NCBI RefSeq assembly: GCF_000576595.1
Contig: NZ_AWSA01000004.1
Location: forward strand, 62,001-126,000
Direction: 5' to 3'
Length of the DNA: 64,000 bases
DNA from: Intrasporangium oryzae NRRL B-24470
GTDB taxonomy: Bacteria > Actinomycetota > Actinomycetes > Actinomycetales > Dermatophilaceae
Shown here: piece by piece, positions 1 to 9,147 of the stretch
Layout: each line of letters starts with the position of its first letter
Numbering within the stretch: position 1 is the stretch's first letter
Program-made: the position numbers and the translations under genes
The notes under the pieces: generated by a model
What the model was told of the DNA's origin: nothing
Database searches by the model: none
The model's input: the letters and a program-made list of their open reading frames with translations, nothing else

Positions 1-1772
1 TCCTCCGTGACGACGACACCTTCGACGCGGTGACCTTCCAGAAGGTCGTCGAGCTCGTCATCACGGCGATGGACATCTCGATCTGCTTCGCCGACTTCCC
101 GACCGAGCCGATCGGCGAGACGACGCGCAACTACCGCCAGCTCGGCATCGGCTACGCCAACCTCGGGGCGCTGCTCATGGCGACCGGGCACGGCTACGAC
201 TCCGACGGCGGCCGCGCGCTCGCCGCTTCGATCACCTCGCTGCTCACGGGCGCCGCCTACAAGCGGTCGGCGGAGATGGCCGGCGTCGTCGGTCCTTATG
301 CCGGGTACGCCCGCAACGCCGAGGCCCACAAGCGCGTCATGCGCAAGCACCAGGGGGCCAACGACGAGATCAAGACGCTCGACGCGATGGACACCGACAT
401 CCACAGGCTCGCCACGAAGGCGTGGGACGACGTCATCAAGCTCGGCGAGAAGCACGGATACCGCAACGCCCAGGCCTCCGTCCTGGCGCCGACGGGGACT
501 ATCGGCTTCATGATGGACTGCGACACGACCGGCATCGAGCCGGACTTCTCGCTCGTCAAGTTCAAGAAGCTCGTCGGCGGCGGCTCGATGCAGATCGTCA
601 ACCTGACGATCCCGCGGGCGCTCAAGAAGCTCGGCTACCAGCAGGAGTCGATCGAGGCGATCGTCGAGTACATCGCCGACAAGGGCCACGTCATCGACGC
701 GCCTGGCCTCAAGCCGGAGCACTACGAGGTCTTCGACTGCGCTGTTGGCACTCGGGCCATCTCCCCGATGGGGCACGTCCGGATGATGGCCGCGACCCAG
801 CCGTTCCTGTCTGGGGCGATCAGCAAGACGGTCAACCTGCCCGAGACGGCGACGGTCGAGGAGATCGCTGACGTCTACATGCAGGGCTGGAAGCTCGGCC
901 TCAAGGCTCTCGCGTGCTACCGCGAATCATCGAAGGTCGGGCAGCCGCTGTCGGACTCGAAGGCCAAGTCGAAGGACGCCGACAAGGTTGAGGCTGAGGT
1001 CAAGGTCGAGAAGGTCATCGAGTACCGCCCGGTTCGGCGCCGCCTGCCGAAGCGCCGCTCCTCGCAGACGACCTCGTTCGCCGTGGGTGGGGCCGAGGGG
1101 TACCTCACGGCCGGCACCTATGACGACGACACCCTGGGCGAGATCTTCCTCAAGTTCGGCAAGCAGGGCTCGACCCTGGCCGGCGTCATGGACGCCTTCT
1201 CGATCGCCGTGTCGATCGGCCTCCAGTACGGCGTGCCGCTCGAGACCTTTGTCGAGAAGTTCACCAACCTGCGCTTCGAGCCGGCCGGCCTCACGGACGA
1301 CCCGGATGTGCGCATGGCGCAGTCGATCATGGACTACGTCTTCCGCCGCCTGGCGCTCGACTACCTCGACTTCGACACGCGCTCCTTCATGGGCATCCAC
1401 ACCGCGGAGGAGCGGGCTCGCCAGCTCGAGACGGGCTCCTACGAGGCGGTCGACTCTGTCGAGTCCGACGAGGAGCTCGAGGACGAGCTCGAGACCCTTC
1501 AGCAGTCGGCTCCGGTCGTCCGCAAGGCGGAGCCGAAGTCGGAGAAGGCCGAGGAGAAGGTGGTCGACAAGGCCGACGAGCTCAAGTCCGGGGCGGGTGC
1601 GGCGTCTGCCCGCGAGGCCTCCAGTGAGGTCCACAGCTCGGCCGAGCTGCTCGAGAAGTTCATGGGGATCTCCGCCGACGCGCCGATCTGCATGACGTGT
1701 GGCACGAAGATGCGCCCGGCCGGATCGTGCTACGTGTGCGAGGGCTGTGGCAGCACGAGCGGCTGCAGCTGA
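1..1772 (+). CDS. nrdJ: Vitamin B12-dependent (class II) ribonucleotide reductase, C-terminal part
   Basis: Adenosylcobalamin-dependent ribonucleotide reductase, which makes deoxyribonucleotides in the cytoplasm without needing oxygen. The frame is open to the left window edge, so the N-terminus lies outside; about 590 residues remain of a family usually 900-1,000 long. Visible signatures are the barrel segment GIEPDFSLVKFKKL and, at the C-terminus, the zinc-type cysteine cluster CMTCGTKM...CYVCEGC...GCS, which shuttles reducing equivalents in NrdJ. A long acidic, Glu/Lys-rich linker separates the barrel from this tail. A strong hairpin follows the stop codon, so the gene probably ends its transcription unit. 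Identification is confident; only completeness is limited. Confidence 0.95.
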   Translation, partial: LRDDDTFDAVTFQKVVELVITAMDISICFADFPTEPIGETTRNYRQLGIGYANLGALLMATGHGYDSDGGRALAASITSLLTGAAYKRSAEMAGVVGPYAGYARNAEAHKRVMRKHQGANDEIKTLDAMDTDIHRLATKAWDDVIKLGEKHGYRNAQASVLAPTGTIGFMMDCDTTGIEPDFSLVKFKKLVGGGSMQIVNLTIPRALKKLGYQQESIEAIVEYIADKGHVIDAPGLKPEHYEVFDCAVGTRAISPMGHVRMMAATQPFLSGAISKTVNLPETATVEEIADVYMQGWKLGLKALACYRESSKVGQPLSDSKAKSKDADKVEAEVKVEKVIEYRPVRRRLPKRRSSQTTSFAVGGAEGYLTAGTYDDDTLGEIFLKFGKQGSTLAGVMDAFSIAVSIGLQYGVPLETFVEKFTNLRFEPAGLTDDPDVRMAQSIMDYVFRRLALDYLDFDTRSFMGIHTAEERARQLETGSYEAVDSVESDEELEDELETLQQSAPVVRKAEPKSEKAEEKVVDKADELKSGAGAASAREASSEVHSSAELLEKFMGISADAPICMTCGTKMRPAGSCYVCEGCGSTSGCS

Positions 1773-1784
1773 CCAATCAGCAAA

Positions 1785-1820
1785 CCCGAAGGGCCCGGAC
1801 GATCGTCCGGGCCCTTCGGG
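1785..1820 (+). terminator. Rho-independent-type hairpin after nrdJ
   Basis: Perfect 36-bp palindrome beginning CCCGAAGGGCCCGGAC, 12 bases after the nrdJ stop. There is no clear U-tract, as is common in high-GC actinobacteria. It lies between nrdJ and the next rightward gene, so it should insulate them. Confidence 0.8.
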
Positions 1821-1886
1821 CTGTCAACCAGCGCTGTCCGCGCCGGCAGGTAGAAAGGGGTAACAACGCCGAGTCCGGGAGTTGCC

Positions 1887-2762
1887 ATGTCGGAGAAGAG
1901 AAAGCGACACAGGAGGCCGCCCGCTCATGAGGTGCGTCCGGACACTCCGATCTGGTGTCCCGCCTGTCAGACGGAGCATCCGGCCTCGGCATTCAACAAG
2001 GAGTCCCGGAGGTACAGCGGTCTGCATGGCATCTGTCGCGAGGCCCAGCGGCGGGCACGGCAGAGCGAGGAGGGCAAGGCCAAGACGGCGGCCAGGAACC
2101 AGCGGCGCTGGGCAAATGAGGAGTATCGGAAGCAGTCGCGCCAGTGGCAGCGCGACCGGAGAAACCGTCATGGCGCTACCTGGGAGCTCAAGAAGGCGCG
2201 TGCTCGCCTGCAGGCGATCGTCATCGACTGGAAGCGTCAGGGCTGCGCCGACTGTGGCTATGCAGACGTCCGGGCGATCGAACCGGATCATCTCGACCCG
2301 GCAGAGAAGCACGACAACGTCTCGAGGATGGTCACGATGTGTGCCTCGGAAAAGCGGATCCGTGAGGAACTCGCCAAATGCTTGCCGCGGTGCACTCGAT
2401 GCCATCGACTGGCGACAGCCGCCGCTCAACCGTCAACGATGCGTAAGGCAGACCGATTGCCTCCGTCATGGCAGCGACGTCTGGATCACCAAGACCGGAT
2501 CGACCTTCTGAAGTTGGGGCTCGGATGCCATGACTGCGACTGGCAGGGTTGGGCAAGGAGCCTCGACTTCGATCATGTGCGGGGGCACAAGGTTGCCCCT
2601 GTGTCTAAGCTCATCGCCAACAATCGTCCTTGGACCGAGATCGTCGCTGAGCTCGTCAAGTGCGAGTGCGTCTGCGCGAACTGCCACCGGATCCGGACGA
2701 TCGAGCGCGGCCAGTACCGATCGCGACCTGCTCAGGCGTCCATGCTCTCTACCGCGAAGTGA
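1887..2762 (+). CDS. Protein with two HNH-type zinc modules (putative endonuclease)
   Basis: 291 residues, strongly basic. There are three cysteine-rich parts: an N-terminal finger-like stretch starting CPAC whose fourth ligand seems missing (ICREA), a first HNH-like module (CADCGY, then EPDHLDP, then CTRCHR) and a second (CHDCDW, then DFDHV, then CANCHRIRT). In HNH proteins the Asp-His pair and the CxxCHR motif form the beta-beta-alpha-metal fold that cuts DNA. The C-terminal module resembles small HNH proteins common in actinobacteria and their phages. Two complete modules in one chain are unusual. ATG start at 1887 with only a weak GGGA ribosome site. The next gene is a second HNH nuclease. 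Function beyond DNA binding or cleavage is not assignable. Confidence 0.6.
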   Translation: MSEKRKRHRRPPAHEVRPDTPIWCPACQTEHPASAFNKESRRYSGLHGICREAQRRARQSEEGKAKTAARNQRRWANEEYRKQSRQWQRDRRNRHGATWELKKARARLQAIVIDWKRQGCADCGYADVRAIEPDHLDPAEKHDNVSRMVTMCASEKRIREELAKCLPRCTRCHRLATAAAQPSTMRKADRLPPSWQRRLDHQDRIDLLKLGLGCHDCDWQGWARSLDFDHVRGHKVAPVSKLIANNRPWTEIVAELVKCECVCANCHRIRTIERGQYRSRPAQASMLSTAK

Positions 2763-2868
2763 CTCCGGGACAGAGGTATTGGTGGCGCTGCGTCGGCCAT
2801 CGGACACTCGCGCCGAATCCGATGAACGCCGCCCGCATCCCCCCGCGAGAACCTGGCAAGCTGCACCC

Positions 2869-3786
2869 ATGGCGACCTGGGGGCCCGAGCAAGACATGGC
2901 GTTGCGACGGGCTGCGATGGCCTGGCTCACGGTCCGGACGAACGACGGTCTGGATTCCATTCACTCGGAGGAGCTGCGTGACTTCGAGTTCGAGGGCCGG
3001 AATGTTCCGCTGATGGACGCCCAGCGGGGCATTCGCAAACCGGCGGTCCTCGACGCGGCTCTCTCGATTCGCACGGTGTACCAGCCTGAGGGCGCGACGC
3101 GACCGTACGAGGACAGCCAGGGCCCCGACGGCTTCATCCGTTACAAATGGCGAGGTGACGACGGTGACCATCCCGAGAACCGTGCGCTCCGAGCGGCCAT
3201 GGAGCGCGGTCTGCCCCTCATCTGGTTCTTCGGGGTCGGCCCTGGCCGCTACCAGCCGATCTTCCCCGTCTTCTTCATCGCGGAAGAACCGCAACAGCAC
3301 CAGTTCGTCGTCGCCCACGAGCAGACCCTCGGTCTCACCCGCCCGGACAGCCCGGTGGAGGAGCACGTCCTCCGGTACGTCCTCCGGGAGACGAGGCAGC
3401 GGGTGCACCAGCCGGTGTTCCGAGCCACCGTCATGCGTGCCTACAACACCCAGTGCGCCGTCTGCGCGCTTCGCCATGGTCAGCTGCTTGACGCCGCTCA
3501 CATCGTCGCCGACAGCCACGACCGCGGGATCGCTTCTGTCCGAAACGGATTGGCGCTCTGCAAGATCCACCATGCCGCCTTCGATGCCAACATCCTGGGG
3601 ATTCGTCCTGACCTCGTGGTCCAGATCAGGGCCGATCTCCTCGAAGAGATCGACGGCCCGATGCTCGAGCATGGGCTCAAGGCCCGGCACAACCAGAGGC
3701 TGATGGTCCTGCCTCGCGCGAGGTCCGAGTACCCGGACCCAGCGCTGCTCGAGATCGAGTTCGACCGGTTCCGTCAGGTTGGGTAG
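2869..3786 (+). CDS. HNH restriction endonuclease with sulfur-binding-like N-terminal domain
   Basis: 305 residues. The C-terminal third is an HNH nuclease domain: CAVC, then LLDAAHIVADSHD, then NGLALCKIHHAAFD. The N-terminal part carries VPLMDAQRGIRKP, LSIRT, YKWRGDDGDHPENRALR and GVGPGRYQPIFPVFF. From memory these match the DNA phosphorothioate-recognising (SBD) domain of McrA-like enzymes such as ScoMcrA and SprMcrA; the same layout falls under predicted restriction endonucleases of COG3440. Such type IV enzymes cut incoming DNA bearing backbone sulfur or modified bases. ATG at 2869 was chosen because the conserved domain begins just after it and upstream in-frame sequence looks non-coding. 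No dnd modification genes are visible. HNH is confident, SBD is probable. Confidence 0.75.
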   Translation: MATWGPEQDMALRRAAMAWLTVRTNDGLDSIHSEELRDFEFEGRNVPLMDAQRGIRKPAVLDAALSIRTVYQPEGATRPYEDSQGPDGFIRYKWRGDDGDHPENRALRAAMERGLPLIWFFGVGPGRYQPIFPVFFIAEEPQQHQFVVAHEQTLGLTRPDSPVEEHVLRYVLRETRQRVHQPVFRATVMRAYNTQCAVCALRHGQLLDAAHIVADSHDRGIASVRNGLALCKIHHAAFDANILGIRPDLVVQIRADLLEEIDGPMLEHGLKARHNQRLMVLPRARSEYPDPALLEIEFDRFRQVG

Positions 3787-3797
3787 GGCCTTCCCGC

Positions 3798-5492
3798 TCA
3801 GGTGCGTCCGGGCAGTCGGGCCCTGTCGAGGGCCGCGATGAACGTCGGACGGCGACGGTAAGTCTCGCGCAGTTCCCTGATTAGTGCCTCGAAGGCATCG
3901 AGGGCGCCACCCGCCTCGTAGAACGCCCGCATCGTGACGAGCTGCTTGGCGACCTCGGCGTACATTCGCGGGTCAGCGCGCTCGAGCTTGGGCCGGAGCG
4001 CGGCAAGGTGCAACGCGACGGCCTGCATCGGGCGGACCTCTTTGCTCGCCTCCGCGAGGCGCGACCACGCGTCCCCCGGTCCGAACTCGTCGGCAGCGCC
4101 CCAGGCCGCCTCGAGGTCCCCATCGCCGAGGAAGATCTCGACGAGCGCCTGACCCGTCGCGTGGGGCCCTTGGGCGGCGCGGCGGGCCTCGTCGCGGGCC
4201 CATGCGCGTTCGACTGCTCCGTGATCCAGGCGATCGGCGAAACGCCCCACGACCTCGTATGCCGCTCGGCCGGGTTGTCGGGAGAAGGCGCGTCTCAGCA
4301 CGGCGAGGGCATCATCGCGCCGGTCGTGCGCCAAATACCGGTCTGCGACCTCAACGGGGTCGAGCCAGTACTCGTTGCGTTGCCCGTACCCCTCGAGAAG
4401 ACCAACGCGTCCGGCTGCTACCGCCCGGTCGGTCCAGGCCAGGGCCTCGGTCTCGCGTCCGGCAGCGACGAGCCGGTTGATGACCTCCCCGTAGGCGAGC
4501 CTCTTGGGGTCACGAGACAGCACTGCGATCGCGGCCTCGACGTCACCGTCGTGATCCGCGAGCTCGAGCAACATCTGGTCGACGCCGAAGCGCTCGATCT
4601 GATCGCGCCCACGCATTTCGACGTCGAGCTCCAGGACGCCCTTCCTGTAGAGAGCCAGACCCTTGTCGCCCATCGCGGGCGCGAAGCCATCGAGTGGCGT
4701 CTCGGGCCATCCGGGACTGTCCTTGCGGAACTTCAGCAGCCAGCGCGCGAGCTTGACGCCGTCGGGGTCTCCCTCTCGGCACGCGCGAGCGTACAGGTCG
4801 GCGGCGGCTTGGCAGGCGTCCCCGATCACACCACCCGAGTCGTCCGCGTGCAGGGTCAGGCGCCGAGTCGCGGTGAGGGCCTTGAGGAGGGCCGGGCGAG
4901 CAACGTCGGATCCACCGTGGTCGACCAGCTCCTCCAGGTCGTCGAGCACGCTCTGGATGTCGCTTCCGATCTCGAAGGTGCGCCGATAGTGGATGAAGCC
5001 ACGCGGAGACGTGGCGCGCTTGACGGCCTCCATCAGCTCCTCGGCGAGCGTCGAGAGGTCACCGGTCGCGAGGGCAGCCCGAGACTCGAGGAGCCGTGTC
5101 GCCGCCGCGTCGAGAGCGGCGAGCTCGTTCACGAGATCGGTGAGCTCGGTCCTGTCGAGCTGGGCGAGGTACCGGTGAACTGGCGACGAGGAGACGTCGG
5201 CCGCCGGTATGTGAACCGAGTCGAGGGCAGCGAGACCTACCGCGACCATGTGCGGGCACCAGTGTTCTCGATCATGCGGCGAGCAGGAGCACGTGCCGTT
5301 GAGATGGGCGGAAGACCACTCCAGCGACGTCGTGTGCACCCTTTTGCCCTGCACGCTCGCCGCTGCTCTCCCGGGCTCCAGGCGCAGTCCGCGAACCTGC
5401 TCGACCATGTCCTCACCCCGGCCGAAGATCCGCTCTCCTGCTGCCGAACGGAGGGCGGACTCAGAGAGCGCGCCGTCGATCACCTTCGCCAT
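3798..5492 (-). CDS. SWIM zinc finger family protein
   Basis: 564 residues from the ATG at 5492 (MAKVIDGALSESALR). Near residues 70-95 is a SWIM finger, CxC...CxH, read as CSCSPHDREHWCPH; such fingers bind DNA or proteins. The rest is helical, rich in Ala, Leu and Asp, with TPR-like helical repeats of acidic and basic residues. Role unknown; SWIM proteins of this length are common in actinobacteria and sometimes neighbour helicases or nucleases. It converges on the HNH restriction gene and diverges from the NERD-helicase remnant across a 167-bp gap. An upstream in-frame start at 5552 exists but adds low-quality sequence. Confidence 0.75.
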   Translation of the reverse strand: MAKVIDGALSESALRSAAGERIFGRGEDMVEQVRGLRLEPGRAAASVQGKRVHTTSLEWSSAHLNGTCSCSPHDREHWCPHMVAVGLAALDSVHIPAADVSSSPVHRYLAQLDRTELTDLVNELAALDAAATRLLESRAALATGDLSTLAEELMEAVKRATSPRGFIHYRRTFEIGSDIQSVLDDLEELVDHGGSDVARPALLKALTATRRLTLHADDSGGVIGDACQAAADLYARACREGDPDGVKLARWLLKFRKDSPGWPETPLDGFAPAMGDKGLALYRKGVLELDVEMRGRDQIERFGVDQMLLELADHDGDVEAAIAVLSRDPKRLAYGEVINRLVAAGRETEALAWTDRAVAAGRVGLLEGYGQRNEYWLDPVEVADRYLAHDRRDDALAVLRRAFSRQPGRAAYEVVGRFADRLDHGAVERAWARDEARRAAQGPHATGQALVEIFLGDGDLEAAWGAADEFGPGDAWSRLAEASKEVRPMQAVALHLAALRPKLERADPRMYAEVAKQLVTMRAFYEAGGALDAFEALIRELRETYRRRPTFIAALDRARLPGRT

Positions 5493-5659
5493 GCGCACAG
5501 TCTGCACAACACAGGAGCCCCGCAGGTGGGCGGCTCTCGAATGACGAGTCACCGCGTCTCCGGCCGCTGCTCGGGCCGAGGCCCCGCGCAGGTAGCCGAT
5601 CGGGGCGCTGCCTGCGCGGTTCCGGCACTTCGGACGAACCGGGCCAATAGTGTGGCGCC

Positions 5660-7163
5660 GTGATCACCGACGGGGGTAGCCAGCAGTTCTCCAACGAGGC
5701 GGAGCGGATCGTCTGGGACCTGCTCCAGAAGCAGAAGGGCGACGACTGGGTCGTCCTCCCGAACCTGCGCCTCACGAACGAGAAGAAGGACTACGAGCTC
5801 GACTTCGTCGTCCTCATGCCCGAGGTCGGCATCGTGGTCCTCGAAGTCAAGGGCGGCGACGTCTGGGTGGACGACCGGGGCGAGTGGCACCAGGGAAACC
5901 TCAACCGCCACAAGGTGATCCATCCGGTCGACCAGTGTCGGGACGGCAAGTACGCCCTGCGTGCGTACGTCGAGCGTGATCCGCGCTGGCGCGACACCTC
6001 GCGCACGCGGGTCCGCTGGGGCCACGCCGTCGTGCTCCCCTTCACCACCCTCGAGCACTCATCCAGGAGATCGTGCTGGGACGCAGCTTCCCGGCATACG
6101 CCATCACGGCCGAGGCGGACGAGCAGGAGGCCGCGGCCGACCGTCTCACCCAGGAACAGGCCGCTCTCCTCAAGGTCACCCGTCTCATCACGCGCATGGA
6201 GGTCCGCGGGGGAGCGGGCTCGGGCAAGACGATCCTGGCGCTGACCCAGGCCAAGGACCTGACGCGCGGACAGGGAGAGCGCAAGCCGCAGCGCGTCGCG
6301 CTGCTCTGCTACTCGATCGGCCTGAGCGAGTACTTCAAGCGACAGCTCGCCACGGCCAACCGACACCACCGGCCCGCCTTCGTGGGCAACTTCGAAGACC
6401 TCGCGCGGCACTGGGGCATCAAAGAGTTCGCCGACCGCGACGACAGCCCGAGCAGATGCGCGACATCGCCGCCGAGCTCCCGGAGTCAAAGCGCTTCGAC
6501 GCCGTCATCGTCGACGAGGCGCAGGACTTCGCCGACCACTGGTGGCACCCGCTCATGAAGGCGTTGAAGGACGAGGAGGAGGGCGGGCTCTACGTCTACT
6601 CCGACGAGAACCAGCGCATCTTCGCGCGCTTCGGGCGTCCCCCGGTGCCGCTCGTGCCGCTGGTCCTCGACCACAACCTGCGCAATACCCGGCAGATCGC
6701 CAAGGCCTTCGCGCCGCTCGCACCGATGCGCATGCACCTACGCGGCGGCGAGGGGGCCGAGGTGACGTTCGTCCCGTGCGCCCGCGGGGACGTCGTCGAC
6801 GTCGCCGACGACCATGTCGACCGGCTCCTCGGCGAGGGATGGGGTCCCGAGCACGTCGCCCTTCTCACGATGGGCTCACGCCACCCGATCCAGACCGAGC
6901 GGTGGGAGTCGGAGGGTCCGACCGGCTATTGGCGCTCCTTCTGGGAGAAGGACGACGTCTTCTACGGACACGTCCTCGGCTGCAAGGGCCTCGAGCGCAA
7001 GGCCGTCGTCCTCTGCGTCAACACCAAGAGCCCCGAGCGGGCCAAGGAGATGCTCTACGTCGGCATGTCACTTGCCACGGACCGGCTCGTCGTCGTCGGC
7101 GACCCGCAGACCGTCCGCGAGATCGGCGGGGCGCAGGTCGCCTTCCAGCTCGGGATCGCCTGA
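5660..7163 (+). pseudogene. NERD nuclease-UvrD-like helicase, broken by two internal deletions
   Basis: Three frames together spell one protein of the NERD plus superfamily I helicase type. Frame A (GTG 5660 to about 6055) holds the nuclease-related domain: YELDFVVLMPE, IVVLEVKGG, RWGHAVVLPFTT. Frame B (about 6057 to 6447) holds RMEVRGGAGSGKT (Walker A) and VALLCYSIGLSEYF. Frame C (about 6445 to 7163) holds FDAVIVDEAQDFAD (Walker B), LVLDHNLRNTRQIA, VFYGHVLGCKGLERKAVV and YVGMSLATDRLVVVGD. Compared with remembered intact relatives, roughly 45 residues are missing at the first junction and about 7 at the second, both out of frame. Either the gene is decaying or the assembly is wrong here. Intact homologues are about 600 residues. 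Confidence 0.75.
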
Positions 7164-7221
7164 GACGCGACCCGCCCGTCGGGCGAGCCCGCAGTGTCAG
7201 GCTATCGGCCGAGCCGCAGGG

Positions 7222-7635
7222 TCAGGCTGCCGCGCTGACGGCCCTCCGGTCGCGACGCACGACGGCGCCCGCCGGAACGATGGTGTCCTCGGCCACGTGC
7301 GCGCCGTCCCAGACGTGCGCCCGCGAACCGATCTTGACGCGCGAACCGATCTTCGCTCCGCGGCCGATGACGGCCCCCGCGCCGATGTGGGCGCTCGAGC
7401 GCACGACCGCCCCCGCGTGCACGACGGCGTCGCGGTCCACCCACGCGCCGGCGCCGACCCGGGCACCGGCCTCGACTCGCGCGCCGGGGTCGACCCAGGC
7501 CGACCTCGCGACGTAGGCAGACGGGTCGACGACCGCGGTCGACTCCACGAGCCCGTCGCCGTTCTCGTGGTGGGCATACCGCAGGATCGTGCCGTCCTGC
7601 TCCTCGATCTCTTCGTACCTGTTGTGGTTCTGCAT
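7222..7635 (-). CDS. Hexapeptide-repeat (left-handed beta-helix) protein
   Basis: 137 residues. From about residue 30 it is a run of hexapeptide repeats (AYVARSAWVDPGARVEAGAR and on), the fold of bacterial acyltransferases and gamma-class carbonic anhydrase-like proteins. No catalytic histidine pattern typical of carbonic anhydrases is evident, so enzymatic activity is uncertain. An N-terminal acidic segment precedes the helix. A strong ribosome site, GGAGGTGAGG, lies just before ATG 7635. It lies convergent to the NERD-helicase remnant and divergent from the adenylate cyclase gene. Confidence 0.7.
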   Translation of the reverse strand: MQNHNRYEEIEEQDGTILRYAHHENGDGLVESTAVVDPSAYVARSAWVDPGARVEAGARVGAGAWVDRDAVVHAGAVVRSSAHIGAGAVIGRGAKIGSRVKIGSRAHVWDGAHVAEDTIVPAGAVVRRDRRAVSAAA

Positions 7636-7785
7636 GGCCTCACCTCCTGCTCGCCACGGCGCACGACCTCTAGACGCCGGCCGTGCGCACCCGGTTCAAC
7701 GTTCGAGTGCACTTGAGGATTCCGGGTGGGGCACAGGTATGCCGTTTCGTGTCGTCGACCTGTGCCGGCGCCGTAGCATCGGCCC

Positions 7786-9099
7786 ATGGGCGCAGCCGAC
7801 GTCCTGCCGACGCCGGTCCCGGGCGGACCCGGGGGCGCGGTCCTGCGCCTCCTCGAGCGGCTCTCCGCGCTCGGCGCGCGGCCCGGCGACTCACGTGACG
7901 CGATGCTCCGGCAGGGGATGCTGATCCTCGCGTCCCTGCTCATCGTGCTGCTTTCCTGCGTCTGGGTCGTGATCTACCTCGCCCATGGCGATCCACGCTC
8001 CGCGGCGATCCCCGCCCTCTACCAGGTGGTCACGGTTGCCGGCGTCGTCGTGCTGGCGCGGACCCGGAGGTTCGGGGTCTTCCGGACGACGCAGCTGCTC
8101 ATGTTCCTTGTCCTGCCCGCGCTGCTCCAGGCGTCGCTCGGCGGCTTCGTCGCGTCGAGCGGCATGGTCCTCTGGTCGACCTTCGTGCCGCTTGCCGCAC
8201 TGGCCCTGCTGGGCGTGCGTGGCTCCCTCGCCTGGCTCGTCGCCGTCTTCGCCGAGCTCGTCCTGCTCGCCGCCATCGACCCGAGCCTTGCCCGGCATCC
8301 GGCGATCCTGCCGACGGGCCTGGTCGTCACCTTGTTCGTGCTCAACGTCATCGGCGTGACGGTGAGCGCGTACGTCATGCTCGGGTACTTCGTCGAGCAG
8401 CGTGAGCTGGCCCGCCTCGCGCTCGAGGGCGAGCAGGAGCGGTCGCAGCGCCTGCTGCTCAATGTCCTTCCTGAGCCGATCGCGGAGCGACTCAAGCAGC
8501 GGACGGGCGTCATCGCCGAGCAGTACGACGACGTGAGCGTCCTCTTCGCCGACCTCGTCGGGTTCACTGAGCGGTCGCAGATCATGGCACCCGACGAGCT
8601 CGTCGCGGTGCTCGACCGGGTGTTCTCCGCCTTCGACCGAGTGGCGGATGCAGAGGGGGTCGAGAAGATCAAGACGATCGGCGATGCCTACATGCTCGCG
8701 GCGGGGGTGCCCGACCGACGCCCGGACCACCTCGAGGCGGTCGCGCGGGCCGGCCTGGCGATGCGTGCCGAGCTCGCAGCCATCGCGCGCGAGCCCGGCT
8801 ACGGCTGGCTAGCCGTGCGCATCGGGATCGACACCGGCCCGGCGGTCGCCGGCGTGATCGGCCGGCGGAGGTTCATCTACGACCTGTGGGGCGACACGGT
8901 CAACACCGCCAGCCGGATGGAGTCCCACGGGCTCCCCGGCGAGATCCAGGTCACCGAGCGCGTCGCGGACGCACTGCGAGGCACGTTCTCCGTCCGCCGT
9001 CGGGGCACCGTTGTCGTCAAGGGAAAGGGCCCGATGACGACCTATCTGCTCGACGGCCCGGCTCCACCTTCGCGCGCGCCGGACGCCGGCCGACCGTGA
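7786..9099 (+). CDS. Membrane-bound class III adenylate cyclase
   Basis: 437 residues. Six hydrophobic segments fill about residues 45-205, followed by a short linker and a C-terminal cyclase catalytic domain. Catalytic residues are visible: metal-binding Asp256 (FADLVGFT) and Asp300 (KIKTIGD), base-selecting Lys296 and Asp366 (YDLWGDTVNTASRM), Asn373 and transition-state Arg377. The Lys/Asp pair argues for ATP over GTP, so the product is cAMP. Topology resembles six-helix cyclases of mycobacteria. ATG 7786 lacks a good ribosome site. The gene converges on the NAD(P)-binding oxidoreductase gene 49 bp away. Confidence 0.9.
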   Translation: MGAADVLPTPVPGGPGGAVLRLLERLSALGARPGDSRDAMLRQGMLILASLLIVLLSCVWVVIYLAHGDPRSAAIPALYQVVTVAGVVVLARTRRFGVFRTTQLLMFLVLPALLQASLGGFVASSGMVLWSTFVPLAALALLGVRGSLAWLVAVFAELVLLAAIDPSLARHPAILPTGLVVTLFVLNVIGVTVSAYVMLGYFVEQRELARLALEGEQERSQRLLLNVLPEPIAERLKQRTGVIAEQYDDVSVLFADLVGFTERSQIMAPDELVAVLDRVFSAFDRVADAEGVEKIKTIGDAYMLAAGVPDRRPDHLEAVARAGLAMRAELAAIAREPGYGWLAVRIGIDTGPAVAGVIGRRRFIYDLWGDTVNTASRMESHGLPGEIQVTERVADALRGTFSVRRRGTVVVKGKGPMTTYLLDGPAPPSRAPDAGRP

Positions 9100-9147
9100 C
9101 GCCTTTCCGCAGCTCGCTCGGGCCGGTCGCCGTCGGCCGTATGCCGT

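Noticed and set aside
2530-2868. N-terminal extension of the SBD-HNH protein
   Set aside because: Overlaps the HNH-tandem gene in another frame and is low-complexity; the domain begins after ATG 2869.
4008-5663. 551-codon + strand frame opposite the SWIM protein
   Set aside because: The minus strand encodes a recognisable SWIM finger and conserved helices; the + frame shows no domain.
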